From positions 248,001-312,000 of the forward strand of contig CAJJAR010000001.1 in the NCBI GenBank assembly GCA_905182105.1: a stretch of DNA of 64,000 nucleotides. Direction: 5' to 3'. Under the pieces are notes generated by a model. It did no database searches. It had not been told where the DNA came from and worked only from the letters and a program-made list of their open reading frames with translations. Positions 8,460-17,677 of the stretch are shown here, piece after piece. Within the stretch, counting starts at the first letter, position 1, and the number at the start of each line of letters is the position of its first letter. The DNA comes from an uncultured Paracoccaceae bacterium. GTDB taxonomy: Bacteria > Pseudomonadota > Alphaproteobacteria > Rhodobacterales > Rhodobacteraceae. The position numbers and the translations under genes were made by a program.

Positions 8460-9659
8460 TCACTCATAGCTGCGCTGGTCCTCAATCACCAATCCATCAC
8501 GCGGCAAAGTACCAAGATCGCAGACCACAACCTTGCCCCTCATCTTCATCGTATCGACGACGCTGGCGGCATATGCATCCGCGTCACCGCCATCGCATTC
8601 AACCTGAACTGTTAAGATATCTTGCTCACCGTCACGCGATGCAATCACGCGCGCACGGTCCACTTCTTCGTGACGCGCCACAAATGCAGCAACCTGTTCG
8701 GGGCGTACAAACATACCCTTTATCTTTGTCGTCTGATCGGCGCGGCCCATCCAGCCTTTGATGCGGTTGTTCGTGCGTCCACATGGCGATTGCCCAGCCA
8801 AAACAGCGCTCATGTCACCTGTGGCAAAACGGATCAGTGGGTAATCTGGGTTCAATGAGGTCACAAGAACCTCACCAATTTCACCGAGAAACACAGGTGT
8901 GCCGGTGCCGGGAATGACAATCTCAACGATGATTTGTTCATCAAGGATCATGCCCTCCATCGCGGCACTCTCATACGCGATATTTCCAACATCTGCTGTT
9001 GCGTACGACTGCAAACAGGCAATTCCACGGTCCGCATATTCTTGACGCAAGGACGCGAACAACGCACCACCACCAACAGCCGCTTTGGTGAAGCCAAGGG
9101 TCACACCCATTTGATCGGCTTTGTCCAAAATCACCTTCAGATAATCAGGTGTCCCAGCATAAGCGGTCGTACCCACATCACGGGCCGCCGTCACTTGAAG
9201 TTCAGTCTGTCCAGTGCCCGCAGGTAGCACAGTTGCACCAACAGCCCGTGCGCCAGATTCGAAAATCATACCCGCAGGTGTCAGGTGATACCCAAAACAG
9301 TTCTGCACAATATCATCTTTGCCAAATCCTGCAGCATGCAGGAAGCGACCCATGCGCCACCAATCGTGGGTAATGCCACCCGGTTCATAAATCGGACCGG
9401 GAGATTGAAAGATATGCGCCACGTTAGAGACTGGCATGCCACCAAAGGGCGGCTTTTCAGATTGCCACTTTGCAAGATCAGATTTGCGCAAAACTGGCAG
9501 TGCAGCCAATCCTGACAGATCCAACAGCTTGTCAGCATCCGACACCAATGTGCCACCATGACCCGCGATACGCGCCAGTTGGCCGTTCAGCGCGGCCAAC
9601 TGATCGGCCTCGCGCTGGTCGACGCTGCGTGTTTCTAGGTCATCGTAAAATATGGTCAT
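8460..9659 (-). CDS. Phenylacetate-CoA ligase-like adenylate-forming enzyme
   Basis: This 399-residue protein resembles the PaaK branch of adenylate-forming enzymes, which activate aryl or other carboxylic acids with ATP and CoA. Visible motifs are the SPGPIYEPGG region (near residue 85), AYAGTPDYL, the LIRFATGDMS segment, and the C-terminal GRADQTTKIKGMFVRPEQV hinge. ATG 9659 fits family length better than the TTG at 9686. It follows livF by 40 bases on the same strand, so it is probably the last gene of the transporter operon. The substrate is unknown; aromatic or short organic acids are plausible. Confidence 0.85.
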   Translation of the reverse strand: MTIFYDDLETRSVDQREADQLAALNGQLARIAGHGGTLVSDADKLLDLSGLAALPVLRKSDLAKWQSEKPPFGGMPVSNVAHIFQSPGPIYEPGGITHDWWRMGRFLHAAGFGKDDIVQNCFGYHLTPAGMIFESGARAVGATVLPAGTGQTELQVTAARDVGTTAYAGTPDYLKVILDKADQMGVTLGFTKAAVGGGALFASLRQEYADRGIACLQSYATADVGNIAYESAAMEGMILDEQIIVEIVIPGTGTPVFLGEIGEVLVTSLNPDYPLIRFATGDMSAVLAGQSPCGRTNNRIKGWMGRADQTTKIKGMFVRPEQVAAFVARHEEVDRARVIASRDGEQDILTVQVECDGGDADAYAASVVDTMKMRGKVVVCDLGTLPRDGLVIEDQRSYE

Positions 9660-9699
9660 CAAAATCACATCCAACTGGGGGTTCAAAGGGCGTGGCGTA

Positions 9700-10524
9700 T
9701 CAGCTCAACCAACGCTTACGACGGCGGTACGACCGCACATCACGGAACGATTTGCGTCCGTCATCAGACATGCCCAAATAGAATTCCTTCACATCGGGGT
9801 TCTCGCGCAATTCAGCGGCAGGACCATCCATAACAACGCGACCAGATTCCAAAATGTAGCCGTAGTGGGCAAAACGCAAAGCGACGTTGGTGTTCTGCTC
9901 TGCCAATAAGAACGACACGCCTTCACTTTCGTTGATGGACTTCACGATACCGAAAATCTGTTCCACCAACTGTGGGGCCAGACCCATGGATGGTTCGTCC
10001 AAAAGGATCGTTTCAGGGCGGGACATCAAAGCGCGGCCAATCGCACACATTTGTTGCTCACCGCCCGAGGTATAGCCCGCTTGGGATTTGCGTCGTTCGC
10101 GCAAACGCGGGAAATAGTTGTACACCATCTCAAGGTCAGCCGCGACCGCGCCCTTGCCATCCTTGCGTGTATAGGCACCCGTCAGAAGATTTTCCTCGAT
10201 CGTGAGGTGTTCAAAACAGTGACGACCTTCCATCACCTGAACCACACCACGTTTCACCATGTCGGCGGGATCAGTTTCATGAACGTCCTCACCACGATAT
10301 TTGACGGAGCCTTTGGTCACTTCACCACGCTCTGACGCCAAAAGGTTTGAGATTGCTTTCAGTGTGGTCGTCTTGCCCGCACCGTTGCCACCCAACAATG
10401 CCGTAATACCTCCCTTGGGAACCGATAGGCTGACGCCCTTCAGCACAAGGATCACGCTATTATAGATCACTTCGATGTTGTTGACCTCTAGTAGGGTCTC
10501 AGTGTCTTGTCCGCTGTCCAACAT
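9700..10524 (-). CDS. livF: Branched-chain-type ABC transporter ATPase, LivF
   Basis: LivF is one of two ATPases powering a HAAT-family importer. The 274-residue protein has the Walker A motif GGNGAGKTT near residue 45, the Q-loop region, the signature SGGEQQMCAIGRAL, Walker B TILLDEPSMGLAP and the switch histidine region LLAEQN. A C-terminal extension of about 20 basic residues is somewhat longer than in E. coli LivF. ATG 10524 is used; GTG 10533 is an alternative. The gene lies between the binding-protein gene and the PaaK-like ligase. Confidence 0.95.
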   Translation of the reverse strand: MLDSGQDTETLLEVNNIEVIYNSVILVLKGVSLSVPKGGITALLGGNGAGKTTTLKAISNLLASERGEVTKGSVKYRGEDVHETDPADMVKRGVVQVMEGRHCFEHLTIEENLLTGAYTRKDGKGAVAADLEMVYNYFPRLRERRKSQAGYTSGGEQQMCAIGRALMSRPETILLDEPSMGLAPQLVEQIFGIVKSINESEGVSFLLAEQNTNVALRFAHYGYILESGRVVMDGPAAELRENPDVKEFYLGMSDDGRKSFRDVRSYRRRKRWLS

Positions 10525-10560
10525 AAGGTTCACTTCATTGTTGCAAAAATTCTGGGGGAA

Positions 10561-10585
10561 CTGGCGGCACCAAAAGCGCCGCCAG
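10561..10585 (-). other. mRNA hairpin after the binding-protein gene
   Basis: CTGGCGGC and GCCGCCAG form perfect 8-bp arms around a 9-base loop, 10 bases after the binding-protein stop and before livF. With no T tract it is more likely a processing or stabilising hairpin that keeps the binding-protein message in excess over the downstream genes than a full terminator. Confidence 0.55.
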
Positions 10586-10595
10586 AATAGTTAGC

Positions 10596-11873
10596 TTACT
10601 TACAGCTAGATGCGATGTTGTTTTCTGCCGCATAGGCTGCAGAATCTTCATCGATCAATGGCTGAATGACATCCATGTCAGATGGTGCAAATTCGTTGAT
10701 CAAAGACCAAGTTTTCGCAGATGCATCCCACTGAGTCATGCCGATCAGGCCCGGACCACCGTGGTTTTCGCAGGATACGCTGAACTCTGGGCCAAAGCCT
10801 GGAAGGCCTAGGGCCGTCATTTTAGCTTCAGTGATTTCCAACGCTTCCATACCGTCACGCATCATCGCCGGAGTGATGTCGCCTGTACCGTGGATTTCTT
10901 GTGCTGTTTTCGCAGCTTCTGCTGCCAACATAGCCGCATACAAACCGCGGTTATAAAGAACTGTACCGACTTGATCGCCAGCACCAGCCGCATTGCCTGC
11001 GTCTACAACGTACTTCTGAATGTCTGCAAAGACCGGAAAGTCATCGCCAACACCGTGGAACGTCAAAGCTTTGTAGCCGTCAGCTGCATCACCTGCAGGA
11101 AGAACGTCGTTTTCAGAACCAGACCACCAGATACCGATGAAATCTTCCATTGGGTAACGGATGTTTGCAGCTTCTTGAACCGCAACTTGGTTCATTACGC
11201 CCCAACCATACATGATGACATTGTCAGGCTTTTCACGACGAATTTGTAGCCACTGTGATTTCTGCTCTTGGCCAGGGTGGTCAACTGGCAACAATGTCAG
11301 TTCAAAACCGTGCTTTTTAGCCAGCTCTTCCAACGTGCGGATAGGCTCTTTGCCGTATGCAGAGTTGTGATACACAAGCGCGATTTTCTTACCCGCAATG
11401 TCGCCTTGAGACATCAAATAGTTGATCGCACCAGAAGCACCGTTCCAGTAGTTTGCTGGGTAGTTGAAGACGTTTGAGAAAACATCGCCATTCGCAGCAG
11501 ACGTACGGCCATAACCCATTGAGTGGATTGGAATACCATCAGCCGTTGCTTTTGGGATCAACTGGTACGTGATACCTGTGGAAAGTGGTTGATACACAAG
11601 CGCGCCTTGGCCTTTTGTAGACTCATAGCACTCGACACCTTTTTCGGTGTTATAGCCTGTTTCACACTCAAGCACGTTGGTCATAACGCCGCCGATACCG
11701 CCATCACGGGCGTTCAACAGGTTCATATAGTCTGCATAGCCATCAGCAAACGGAATACCGCCCGCAGCATATGGACCCGTGCGATAGCTTAGTGATGGGA
11801 ACACAAGGTCCGCCATGACTGGACTTGCTGCCATTACGGCAGCGACTGCCATTGTTCCTAGTTTCATTTTCAT
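10596..11873 (-). CDS. ABC transporter periplasmic substrate-binding protein, LivJ-like
   Basis: The 425-residue product starts with a signal peptide (MKMKLGTMAVAAVMAASPVMA, cut before DLVF) and continues as a type I periplasmic binding fold with GIPFADGYADYMNLLNARDGG and the GKKIALVYHNSAYGKE strand typical of Peripla_BP_6. It would deliver the ligand to the LivHM permease. ATG 11873 has GGAGG about 9 bases upstream. It is longer than E. coli LivJ (about 370) and belongs to a branch found beside acyl-CoA ligases, so the ligand may be an organic acid rather than an amino acid; that is inference from context. Confidence 0.9.
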   Translation of the reverse strand: MKMKLGTMAVAAVMAASPVMADLVFPSLSYRTGPYAAGGIPFADGYADYMNLLNARDGGIGGVMTNVLECETGYNTEKGVECYESTKGQGALVYQPLSTGITYQLIPKATADGIPIHSMGYGRTSAANGDVFSNVFNYPANYWNGASGAINYLMSQGDIAGKKIALVYHNSAYGKEPIRTLEELAKKHGFELTLLPVDHPGQEQKSQWLQIRREKPDNVIMYGWGVMNQVAVQEAANIRYPMEDFIGIWWSGSENDVLPAGDAADGYKALTFHGVGDDFPVFADIQKYVVDAGNAAGAGDQVGTVLYNRGLYAAMLAAEAAKTAQEIHGTGDITPAMMRDGMEALEITEAKMTALGLPGFGPEFSVSCENHGGPGLIGMTQWDASAKTWSLINEFAPSDMDVIQPLIDEDSAAYAAENNIASSCK

Positions 11874-11965
11874 CGATTTTTCCTCCCTGGATTTTTCGAT
11901 ATATGCTGGCGTTGACCAGCGTTCGTTTAGCAGGGTTTTTCCCGCCATTATTGGTAGCCACCCCA

Positions 11966-13042
11966 CTAGTGTGGGAAGGGCCACAATCTCAATTTCTCTT
12001 TGGCGACACGCCAAAGCTGCGCCAGACCATGCGGTTCTGCGATCAAAAAGATCACGATCAACGCGCCAACGATTACCAACTGCAAGTGGGCTACGATATC
12101 TGTCGGCCAACCCAACCAGTCCACTCCAACCAATTTCAGAACAACCGGCAAGACCACCAAGAACGCAGCACCGGCGAAGGATCCAAAGATCGATCCAAGG
12201 CCGCCAATGATAATCATGAACAAAACCGTGAATGATTTGGTAATGCCAAAGGCCTCACCCACTTCAACCGCGCCCAAGTACACCGCAAAGAACAACGCAC
12301 CTGAAATACCGATAAAGAACGAGCTAACAGCAAACGCACTTAGCTTTGCCCTCAACGGGTTCACACCGATGATCTCAGCCGCAATGTCCATGTCACGAAT
12401 GGCCATCCATTTGCGCCCAAAAGCTCCCCGCGTAAGATTGCGGGCAATCACTGCGCTGAAGATAACAAATGCCAAGCAGAACAGATAACTCGCCCACGCT
12501 TCGGTATTCGGTCCCGTCACTTCGATCCCAAATACTGTGCGTTCTGGCGCAGATATTTGGCCAGAAGCCGAGTAGTTGTAGAACCACGGCACACGGTTAA
12601 ACAACCAAACAAGGAAGAACTGCGCGGCCAGTGTTGCCACGGCCAGATAGAACCCTTTGATCCGCAAACTCGGCAGACCAAACATGACGCCAACACCGGC
12701 GGTGATAAGACCCGCTATTAAGACATGGATTAACATGCTAACTTCTGGAAAGGCCGTCATCAGCTTGTAACAGGCATATGCCCCCACAGCCATGAAACCA
12801 CCTGTGCCCAAGGAAACCTGGCCACAATACCCCACCAGAATGTTCAGGCCGATTGCAGCAATCGCATAAATCAAAAAAGGTAGAAAAATTGAATTCACCC
12901 AGTAGTCATTGATTGTGAATGGGATCACGAAGATCGCAACAAATAGAACCAGATAGTAACGGTAGCGATCAAACCGAATCGGAAAGGTTTGGCTGTCTTC
13001 GGGATAGGATGTGCTGAAATCGCCAGCTTCACGGTAAAACAT
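11966..13042 (-). CDS. livM: Branched-chain-type ABC transporter permease, LivM
   Basis: LivM is one of the two membrane subunits. The 358-residue protein has about nine membrane helices, the family motif GLNILVGYCGQVSLGTGGFMAVGAY near residue 70, and GAFGRKWMAIRDMDIAAEIIGVNPLRAKLSAFAVS, the cytoplasmic coupling loop. ATG 13042 follows GGGGAG at good spacing. It is separated from livH by a small gene on the opposite strand (13186-13503), which is unusual inside a liv operon. Confidence 0.94.
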   Translation of the reverse strand: MFYREAGDFSTSYPEDSQTFPIRFDRYRYYLVLFVAIFVIPFTINDYWVNSIFLPFLIYAIAAIGLNILVGYCGQVSLGTGGFMAVGAYACYKLMTAFPEVSMLIHVLIAGLITAGVGVMFGLPSLRIKGFYLAVATLAAQFFLVWLFNRVPWFYNYSASGQISAPERTVFGIEVTGPNTEAWASYLFCLAFVIFSAVIARNLTRGAFGRKWMAIRDMDIAAEIIGVNPLRAKLSAFAVSSFFIGISGALFFAVYLGAVEVGEAFGITKSFTVLFMIIIGGLGSIFGSFAGAAFLVVLPVVLKLVGVDWLGWPTDIVAHLQLVIVGALIVIFLIAEPHGLAQLWRVAKEKLRLWPFPH

Positions 13043-13185
13043 TAGTGTGCTCCCCAAACCGCGACACGCGATCCGTTTTATTAGTTTTCAACGCGGCGTT
13101 AACCAGTAATTTATTTTTCAGCGCTTTGCCACATTCTGCCCTATTTCTGATGCGACACATTCCGTGAGAAAATGGAGTGGAACCC

Positions 13186-13503
13186 ATGTCAACAATATTC
13201 AAAAATTTGCGGCTGCTTGAGGCCAAACGCGTCAATGACGCGTTGTCCCAAGCTGAGTTTGAAAAACAGAAGACCGCGATCTTGGACAGTGTTCCAGACG
13301 CATTGGAAACTGAGTTCACAGTGGTTGAACGATCCACACCAAGGTCAGATACCTTGTGGGATACGCTACTGTTGTGGTTGGTCGCTGCCGTGTTGTGCGC
13401 CACAGCAACGTGGGCCATCACAGGCAACATCGCCATTGCATCAACACTGGGCATAACCGTGCTTGTCACATTCACAATCAAGCTGTTTACAGCGCTGGAT
13501 TGA
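13186..13503 (+). CDS. Small membrane protein with SHOCT-like N-terminus, antisense within the liv cluster
   Basis: This 105-residue gene runs against the surrounding liv genes. Residues 1-35 (LRLLEAKRVNDALSQAEFEKQK) resemble the SHOCT short helical domain, which often sits next to membrane segments; residues about 63-104 form two membrane helices. ATG 13186 has GGAG 9 bases upstream. Its TGA (13501-13503) abuts the livH stop codon (13504) with no gap, so the genes converge end to end. Function unknown. It could be a regulator or accessory subunit of the transporter, but nothing in the sequence proves that. Confidence 0.75.
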   Translation: MSTIFKNLRLLEAKRVNDALSQAEFEKQKTAILDSVPDALETEFTVVERSTPRSDTLWDTLLLWLVAAVLCATATWAITGNIAIASTLGITVLVTFTIKLFTALD

Positions 13504-14505
13504 TCACACACGTTCAATGATTTTCTCCCCAAACAGACCTTGGGGACGGAACACCAAGAAAATCAACGCAAGTACATATGCAAACCAGTTCTCTGTCGCG
13601 CCGCCCAACATCGGACCAAATGAGAACTCAAACAATTTCTCGCCCACACCGATGATCAAGCCGCCAACAATCGCACCAGGGATCGACGTGAAACCACCGA
13701 GCATCAAAACCGGCAATGCTTTCAGCGCAATCAAAGATAGGGAAAACTGAACGCCAGACTTAGCGCCCCACATGATACCCGCAACCAAGGCGACAAAGCC
13801 CGCCAATGACCACACTAAGATCCAGATGAAATTCAACGATACACCAACCGATAGGGCTGCTTGGTGATCATCGGCCACAGCACGCATCGCGCGGCCTTGT
13901 TTGGTGTACTGGCTGAAAGCAACCAATGCCAAAACCAGAATCACAGCAATCACAGTCGCGACCATGTCTAACTTGTCGATAAAGAAGCCATAGAAATCCT
14001 CATTGCCAAAGCCCAGCCACTGGGTGTTTTCTTCAACCCAAAGACTACCACCTTGCGGCAGGCCAACGGCCATCTTCTTGATCTCAGACCCCCACATCAA
14101 ATCTCCAACACCCTCCAGGAAGTAGGCCAATCCAATGGTTGCCATGAACAGGATGATTGGTTCTTGGCCAACTAAATGACGGAACACGAAGCGCTGAACG
14201 AGGTAGGCAAATCCCACCATCACCGCCAGCGTGAGTAGGATCGCCGCAAAGGCAGGAACATGCCAACCAAAGTGGTGAATGTTAGTGCCAAAGGTTGCGT
14301 TGATAAGATGCGAAAAAGGCACCTGACCTTCCATGATTCCAACAAGGGTCAGCGCGGCAAACAGCGCCATGACGCCTTGGGCATAGTTGAAAATGCCGGA
14401 GGCTTTGTAGATCAAAACAAATCCCAACGCAACGAGCGCATAAAGGACACCAGCCATCAAACCGTTCAGGACAACTTCAGCCCCATATAGAAGATCAGTA
14501 GGCAT
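13504..14505 (-). CDS. livH: Branched-chain-type ABC transporter permease, LivH
   Basis: LivH is the second permease subunit. The 333-residue protein has the family start GLMAGVLYALVALGFVLIYKASGIFNYAQG, about eight membrane helices and the cytoplasmic loop TKQGRAMRAVADDHQAALSVGV. GAGAGGGG precedes ATG 14505. It is 100 bases downstream of livG and ends exactly where the opposite-strand small gene ends. Intact. Confidence 0.95.
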   Translation of the reverse strand: MPTDLLYGAEVVLNGLMAGVLYALVALGFVLIYKASGIFNYAQGVMALFAALTLVGIMEGQVPFSHLINATFGTNIHHFGWHVPAFAAILLTLAVMVGFAYLVQRFVFRHLVGQEPIILFMATIGLAYFLEGVGDLMWGSEIKKMAVGLPQGGSLWVEENTQWLGFGNEDFYGFFIDKLDMVATVIAVILVLALVAFSQYTKQGRAMRAVADDHQAALSVGVSLNFIWILVWSLAGFVALVAGIMWGAKSGVQFSLSLIALKALPVLMLGGFTSIPGAIVGGLIIGVGEKLFEFSFGPMLGGATENWFAYVLALIFLVFRPQGLFGEKIIERV

Positions 14506-14606
14506 ATCGCGCCCCTCTCATTTTGACATTTAGGAACACGCCCTTGGCGCACCAACGCAATACCGACACGAAACCGACGTTATACCAACGTGGTTTTTGG
14601 ACTGAT

Positions 14607-15428
14607 TTATTCATCATGAACCACACCCAAATACGCATCAATCACAGCTTGGTTGTTGCGCACCTCATCTGGTGTCCCGTCCCCAATTTTCTTGCCATAG
14701 TCCATAACAACAACGCGATCTGACAGGTCCATGACCACGCCCATGTCGTGTTCGATCAGGGCAATCGTGGTGCCGAACTCGTCGTTCATTGATAGGATAA
14801 AGCGGCTCATGTCCTCTTTTTCCTCAACGTTCATCCCCGCCATCGGCTCATCCAAAAGCAGCAATGACGGCTCAGCAGCCAAGGCGCGGGCCAACTCTAC
14901 ACGTTTTTTCAGACCATAAGGTAAACGCGCAACCGGCGTCTTACGGATCGCTTGGATTTCCAGAAAATCAATAATTCTTTCAGCAACTTCACGGTTAGCT
15001 GTCTCTTCTTTTTCCGCGCGGCCCTTCCACAAAGCTTGGGAAAACATACCCGTTTTCATATGGGTCAATCGACCGGTCATCACGTTGTCCAAAACGCTCA
15101 TGCCTTCAAACAAGGCGATATTTTGGAACGTCCGCGCGATCCCTTGTTGTGCGACTTGATAGGGGCGCATCTGTGGGCGCTGCACACCCTTGTACAAAAC
15201 CTGACCATCCTGAGGGACGTAAAACCCAGAGATAACATTCAGCATCGAAGATTTGCCTGCACCATTGGGACCAATGATGGCACGCACTTCGCCTTCGCGA
15301 ATGTCAAAGGAGATATTCTTGATCGCCTCAACACCCCCAAACCTAAGGGTAATATTCTTCATCTCCATAACCACTGGACCGATCTGGCGACCGTCCGCTG
15401 TCATGTATCCATCAGCTTGATCAAGCAT
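14607..15428 (-). CDS. livG: Branched-chain-type ABC transporter ATPase, LivG
   Basis: LivG is the second ATPase of the importer. The 273-residue product has Walker A GPNGAGKSS near residue 56, the LivG-type insertion GRLTHMKTGMF and following helices, the signature region LPYGLKKRVELARAL, Walker B LLLLDEPMAGMN, and EHDMGVVMDL. As in many LivG proteins, the signature is degenerate (LPYGLKK). It lies 63 bases after the acyl-CoA ligase gene on the same strand. Confidence 0.95.
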   Translation of the reverse strand: MLDQADGYMTADGRQIGPVVMEMKNITLRFGGVEAIKNISFDIREGEVRAIIGPNGAGKSSMLNVISGFYVPQDGQVLYKGVQRPQMRPYQVAQQGIARTFQNIALFEGMSVLDNVMTGRLTHMKTGMFSQALWKGRAEKEETANREVAERIIDFLEIQAIRKTPVARLPYGLKKRVELARALAAEPSLLLLDEPMAGMNVEEKEDMSRFILSMNDEFGTTIALIEHDMGVVMDLSDRVVVMDYGKKIGDGTPDEVRNNQAVIDAYLGVVHDE

Positions 15429-15491
15429 TGAAACGTCCCACCTTCATCATACCAAATAAACTCGCACCGCAGGCTCCCACACTCACAACAC

Positions 15492-17462
15492 TCATTCCGC
15501 TGCAATCTTTGCGCCAACGGTTTGAACCGCCGCATCACGAATATCCAAAGTCGCAGAAATCGCACCCTTGCGGCCATCTTCATACGTCACTTCTGTGGTG
15601 GTCGAGATCGTGTCGGACCCATCGTACATCGCGTTAATAATATCTGAAAACTTTTCCTCGATAATGCGACGACGTACTTTTTGCGTACGTGTTAATTCGC
15701 CGTCATCGGCATCCAACTGTTTGTGCAAAACAACAAAACGGTGCACCTGACAGTCAGACAACATCGCGTCCTGCGCAACTGAGGCATTAACCTCTTCAAC
15801 ATGTGACTGGATAGTCGCCAACACCTCTGGGTGACCAGCCAGCTCTTGGTAGGATGCATAGGCAATGTTGTTGCGCTCAGCCCAGTTACCAACAGCCGTC
15901 AGATCGATATTCACGAAAGCTGTGCAATATGGTTTGCCATTTCCAAAAACGACCGTTTCAAGAATATTTGGAAAGAACTTCAGTTTATTCTCAACATACT
16001 TAGGCGCAAACATATGGCCGTTTCCAGTCTGCCCAACGTCCTTGGCACGGTCAATAATCCGCAAGTGCCCACTACTTTCCTCAATGAATCCAGCGTCACC
16101 CGTCGCAACCCAGCCCTCAGCATCCTTTGTGTCTGCTGTGCTTTCTGCGTTCTTGTAGTATTTAACAAAAACGCCAGGGCTACGATAAAAGACTTCACCG
16201 TTTTCAGCGATCCTCAACTCCACACCTGGGCACGTTATGCCAACGGTATCAGAACGCACCTCACCATCAGGTTGCGCAGTGATAAACACCGTCGCTTCGG
16301 TCTGGCCATATAGCTGTTTTAAGTTGATCCCAAGGGAGCGGTAAAAATCAAAGATCTCCGGCCCAATCGCCTCACCCGCGGTGTAACCCACCCGCACACG
16401 GCTAAAGCCAAGTGTGTTTTTCAACGGGCCATAGATTGCAAATTCACCCAACTGGTACTTAATCCGGTCGATCAAGCTCACAGGGTTTCCATCCAAAATG
16501 GACGGTCCAACCTTGCGCGCGACGCCCATGAAATAATCGAACAACCGCTTCTTCATCGGGCTCGCGTCTTCCATGCGGATCATCACATTGGTCAGCTGAT
16601 TTTCGAAAACACGGGGCGGCGCAAAATAATAGGTTGGTCCAATTTCACGTAGATCCGTGTGCATTGTATCGGCACTTTCTGGACAGTTCGTACAGAAACC
16701 GCACCACAGCGCTTGACCCACAGAAAAGATAAAATCACCGACCCATGCCATCGGCAGGTATGCCAAAATGTCGTCGGTTTGGCGCAGGTCATCAAATTCA
16801 GATGAGGACTTGGCCGTCTCGATCACATTGCGGTTGGACAGGACGACACCTTTTGGCTTGCCCGTGGTGCCAGACGTGTAAAGCATCACACAGGTGCTGT
16901 CGTAATTTAGCTTGGCGATGCGCGCCTTCATCTCAGGTTCTAATGCCGCGCGCTTTGAACGACCCGCTTCTTGGACTGCACTATACTGCGTTAAATTTGC
17001 GTTATCATATTTTCGAAGGCCCCGGGGATCGAGGTAAATCATCGCTTCAAATTCCGTAAGTTCGCCTTGAATTTCCATGACTTTGTCGACTTGTTCCTGA
17101 TCACCAGCGATCACAAAACGCGCCCCACAATGGCTCATTGTATATGCCATCTCTTCGGCAGATGCGTCTTGGTACAAAGGCACCGGAACAGCCCCAACCA
17201 TTTGCGCTGCCATCATCGACCAATACAAATATGGACGATTGCGCCCGATTACTGCGATGAAATCACCTTCAGCCACACCTAGATCAAGCAGACCCAAGGC
17301 AAGTGCCTCAATCTCGTCATTGGTCTGTGACCATGTCCAGCTTTGCCAAATTCCAAACTCTTTTTCACGGTACGCAGGAGCTGACCCGAACTGAGTTGCG
17401 TTGCGGTGCAAAAGTGCTGGAACGGATGTTAATCCGCCAGCGCCATTAAGCGTATTCGACAA
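15492..17462 (-). CDS. Long-chain acyl-CoA synthetase-like AMP-dependent ligase
   Basis: The 656-residue protein is an adenylate-forming ligase of the long-chain acyl-CoA synthetase type. The P-loop-like motif YTSGTTGKPKGVVLS is near residue 205, the QTEAT motif near 385 and the hinge GDAGFIEESSGHLRIIDRAKD near 470. The start is the TTG at 17462, placed 8 bases after GGAGG; the longer TTG version contains that site inside its own coding part. It heads the liv operon, so a substrate brought in by the transporter may be activated to its CoA thioester by this enzyme. Substrate not determined. Confidence 0.92.
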   Translation of the reverse strand: MSNTLNGAGGLTSVPALLHRNATQFGSAPAYREKEFGIWQSWTWSQTNDEIEALALGLLDLGVAEGDFIAVIGRNRPYLYWSMMAAQMVGAVPVPLYQDASAEEMAYTMSHCGARFVIAGDQEQVDKVMEIQGELTEFEAMIYLDPRGLRKYDNANLTQYSAVQEAGRSKRAALEPEMKARIAKLNYDSTCVMLYTSGTTGKPKGVVLSNRNVIETAKSSSEFDDLRQTDDILAYLPMAWVGDFIFSVGQALWCGFCTNCPESADTMHTDLREIGPTYYFAPPRVFENQLTNVMIRMEDASPMKKRLFDYFMGVARKVGPSILDGNPVSLIDRIKYQLGEFAIYGPLKNTLGFSRVRVGYTAGEAIGPEIFDFYRSLGINLKQLYGQTEATVFITAQPDGEVRSDTVGITCPGVELRIAENGEVFYRSPGVFVKYYKNAESTADTKDAEGWVATGDAGFIEESSGHLRIIDRAKDVGQTGNGHMFAPKYVENKLKFFPNILETVVFGNGKPYCTAFVNIDLTAVGNWAERNNIAYASYQELAGHPEVLATIQSHVEEVNASVAQDAMLSDCQVHRFVVLHKQLDADDGELTRTQKVRRRIIEEKFSDIINAMYDGSDTISTTTEVTYEDGRKGAISATLDIRDAAVQTVGAKIAAE

Positions 17463-17527
17463 TGTATTCTCCTCCCAAACTGGCAACAAAGATTCCCAGC
17501 CACGATCACTTAAGCGATTCTATGTCA

Positions 17528-17554
17528 CTCAAAGATGCTTTCTTTATCTTTGAG
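17528..17554. promoter_or_regulatory. Candidate operator: perfect inverted repeat in divergent promoter region
   Basis: CTCAAAGAT (17528-17536) and ATCTTTGAG (17546-17554) form perfect 9-bp arms around a 9-base AT-rich spacer. It lies between the divergent acyl-CoA ligase/liv operon and the sensor kinase gene, 66 bases from one start and 124 from the other. The 18-bp centre-to-centre spacing suits a dimeric DNA-binding protein. The binding protein is unknown; the neighbouring OmpR-type regulator usually uses direct repeats, so another regulator is possible. Confidence 0.45.
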
Positions 17555-17677
17555 GTCAACTTTTTCCTGAAGGTTTCTCAAACCTAACGAATTGTAACAA
17601 TACTCGATCAGTGCTTGAATTCCAGGCAATCACCACTCCACAGTGGGCTCGACATCACGATCAATAGGGAGCCAAAC

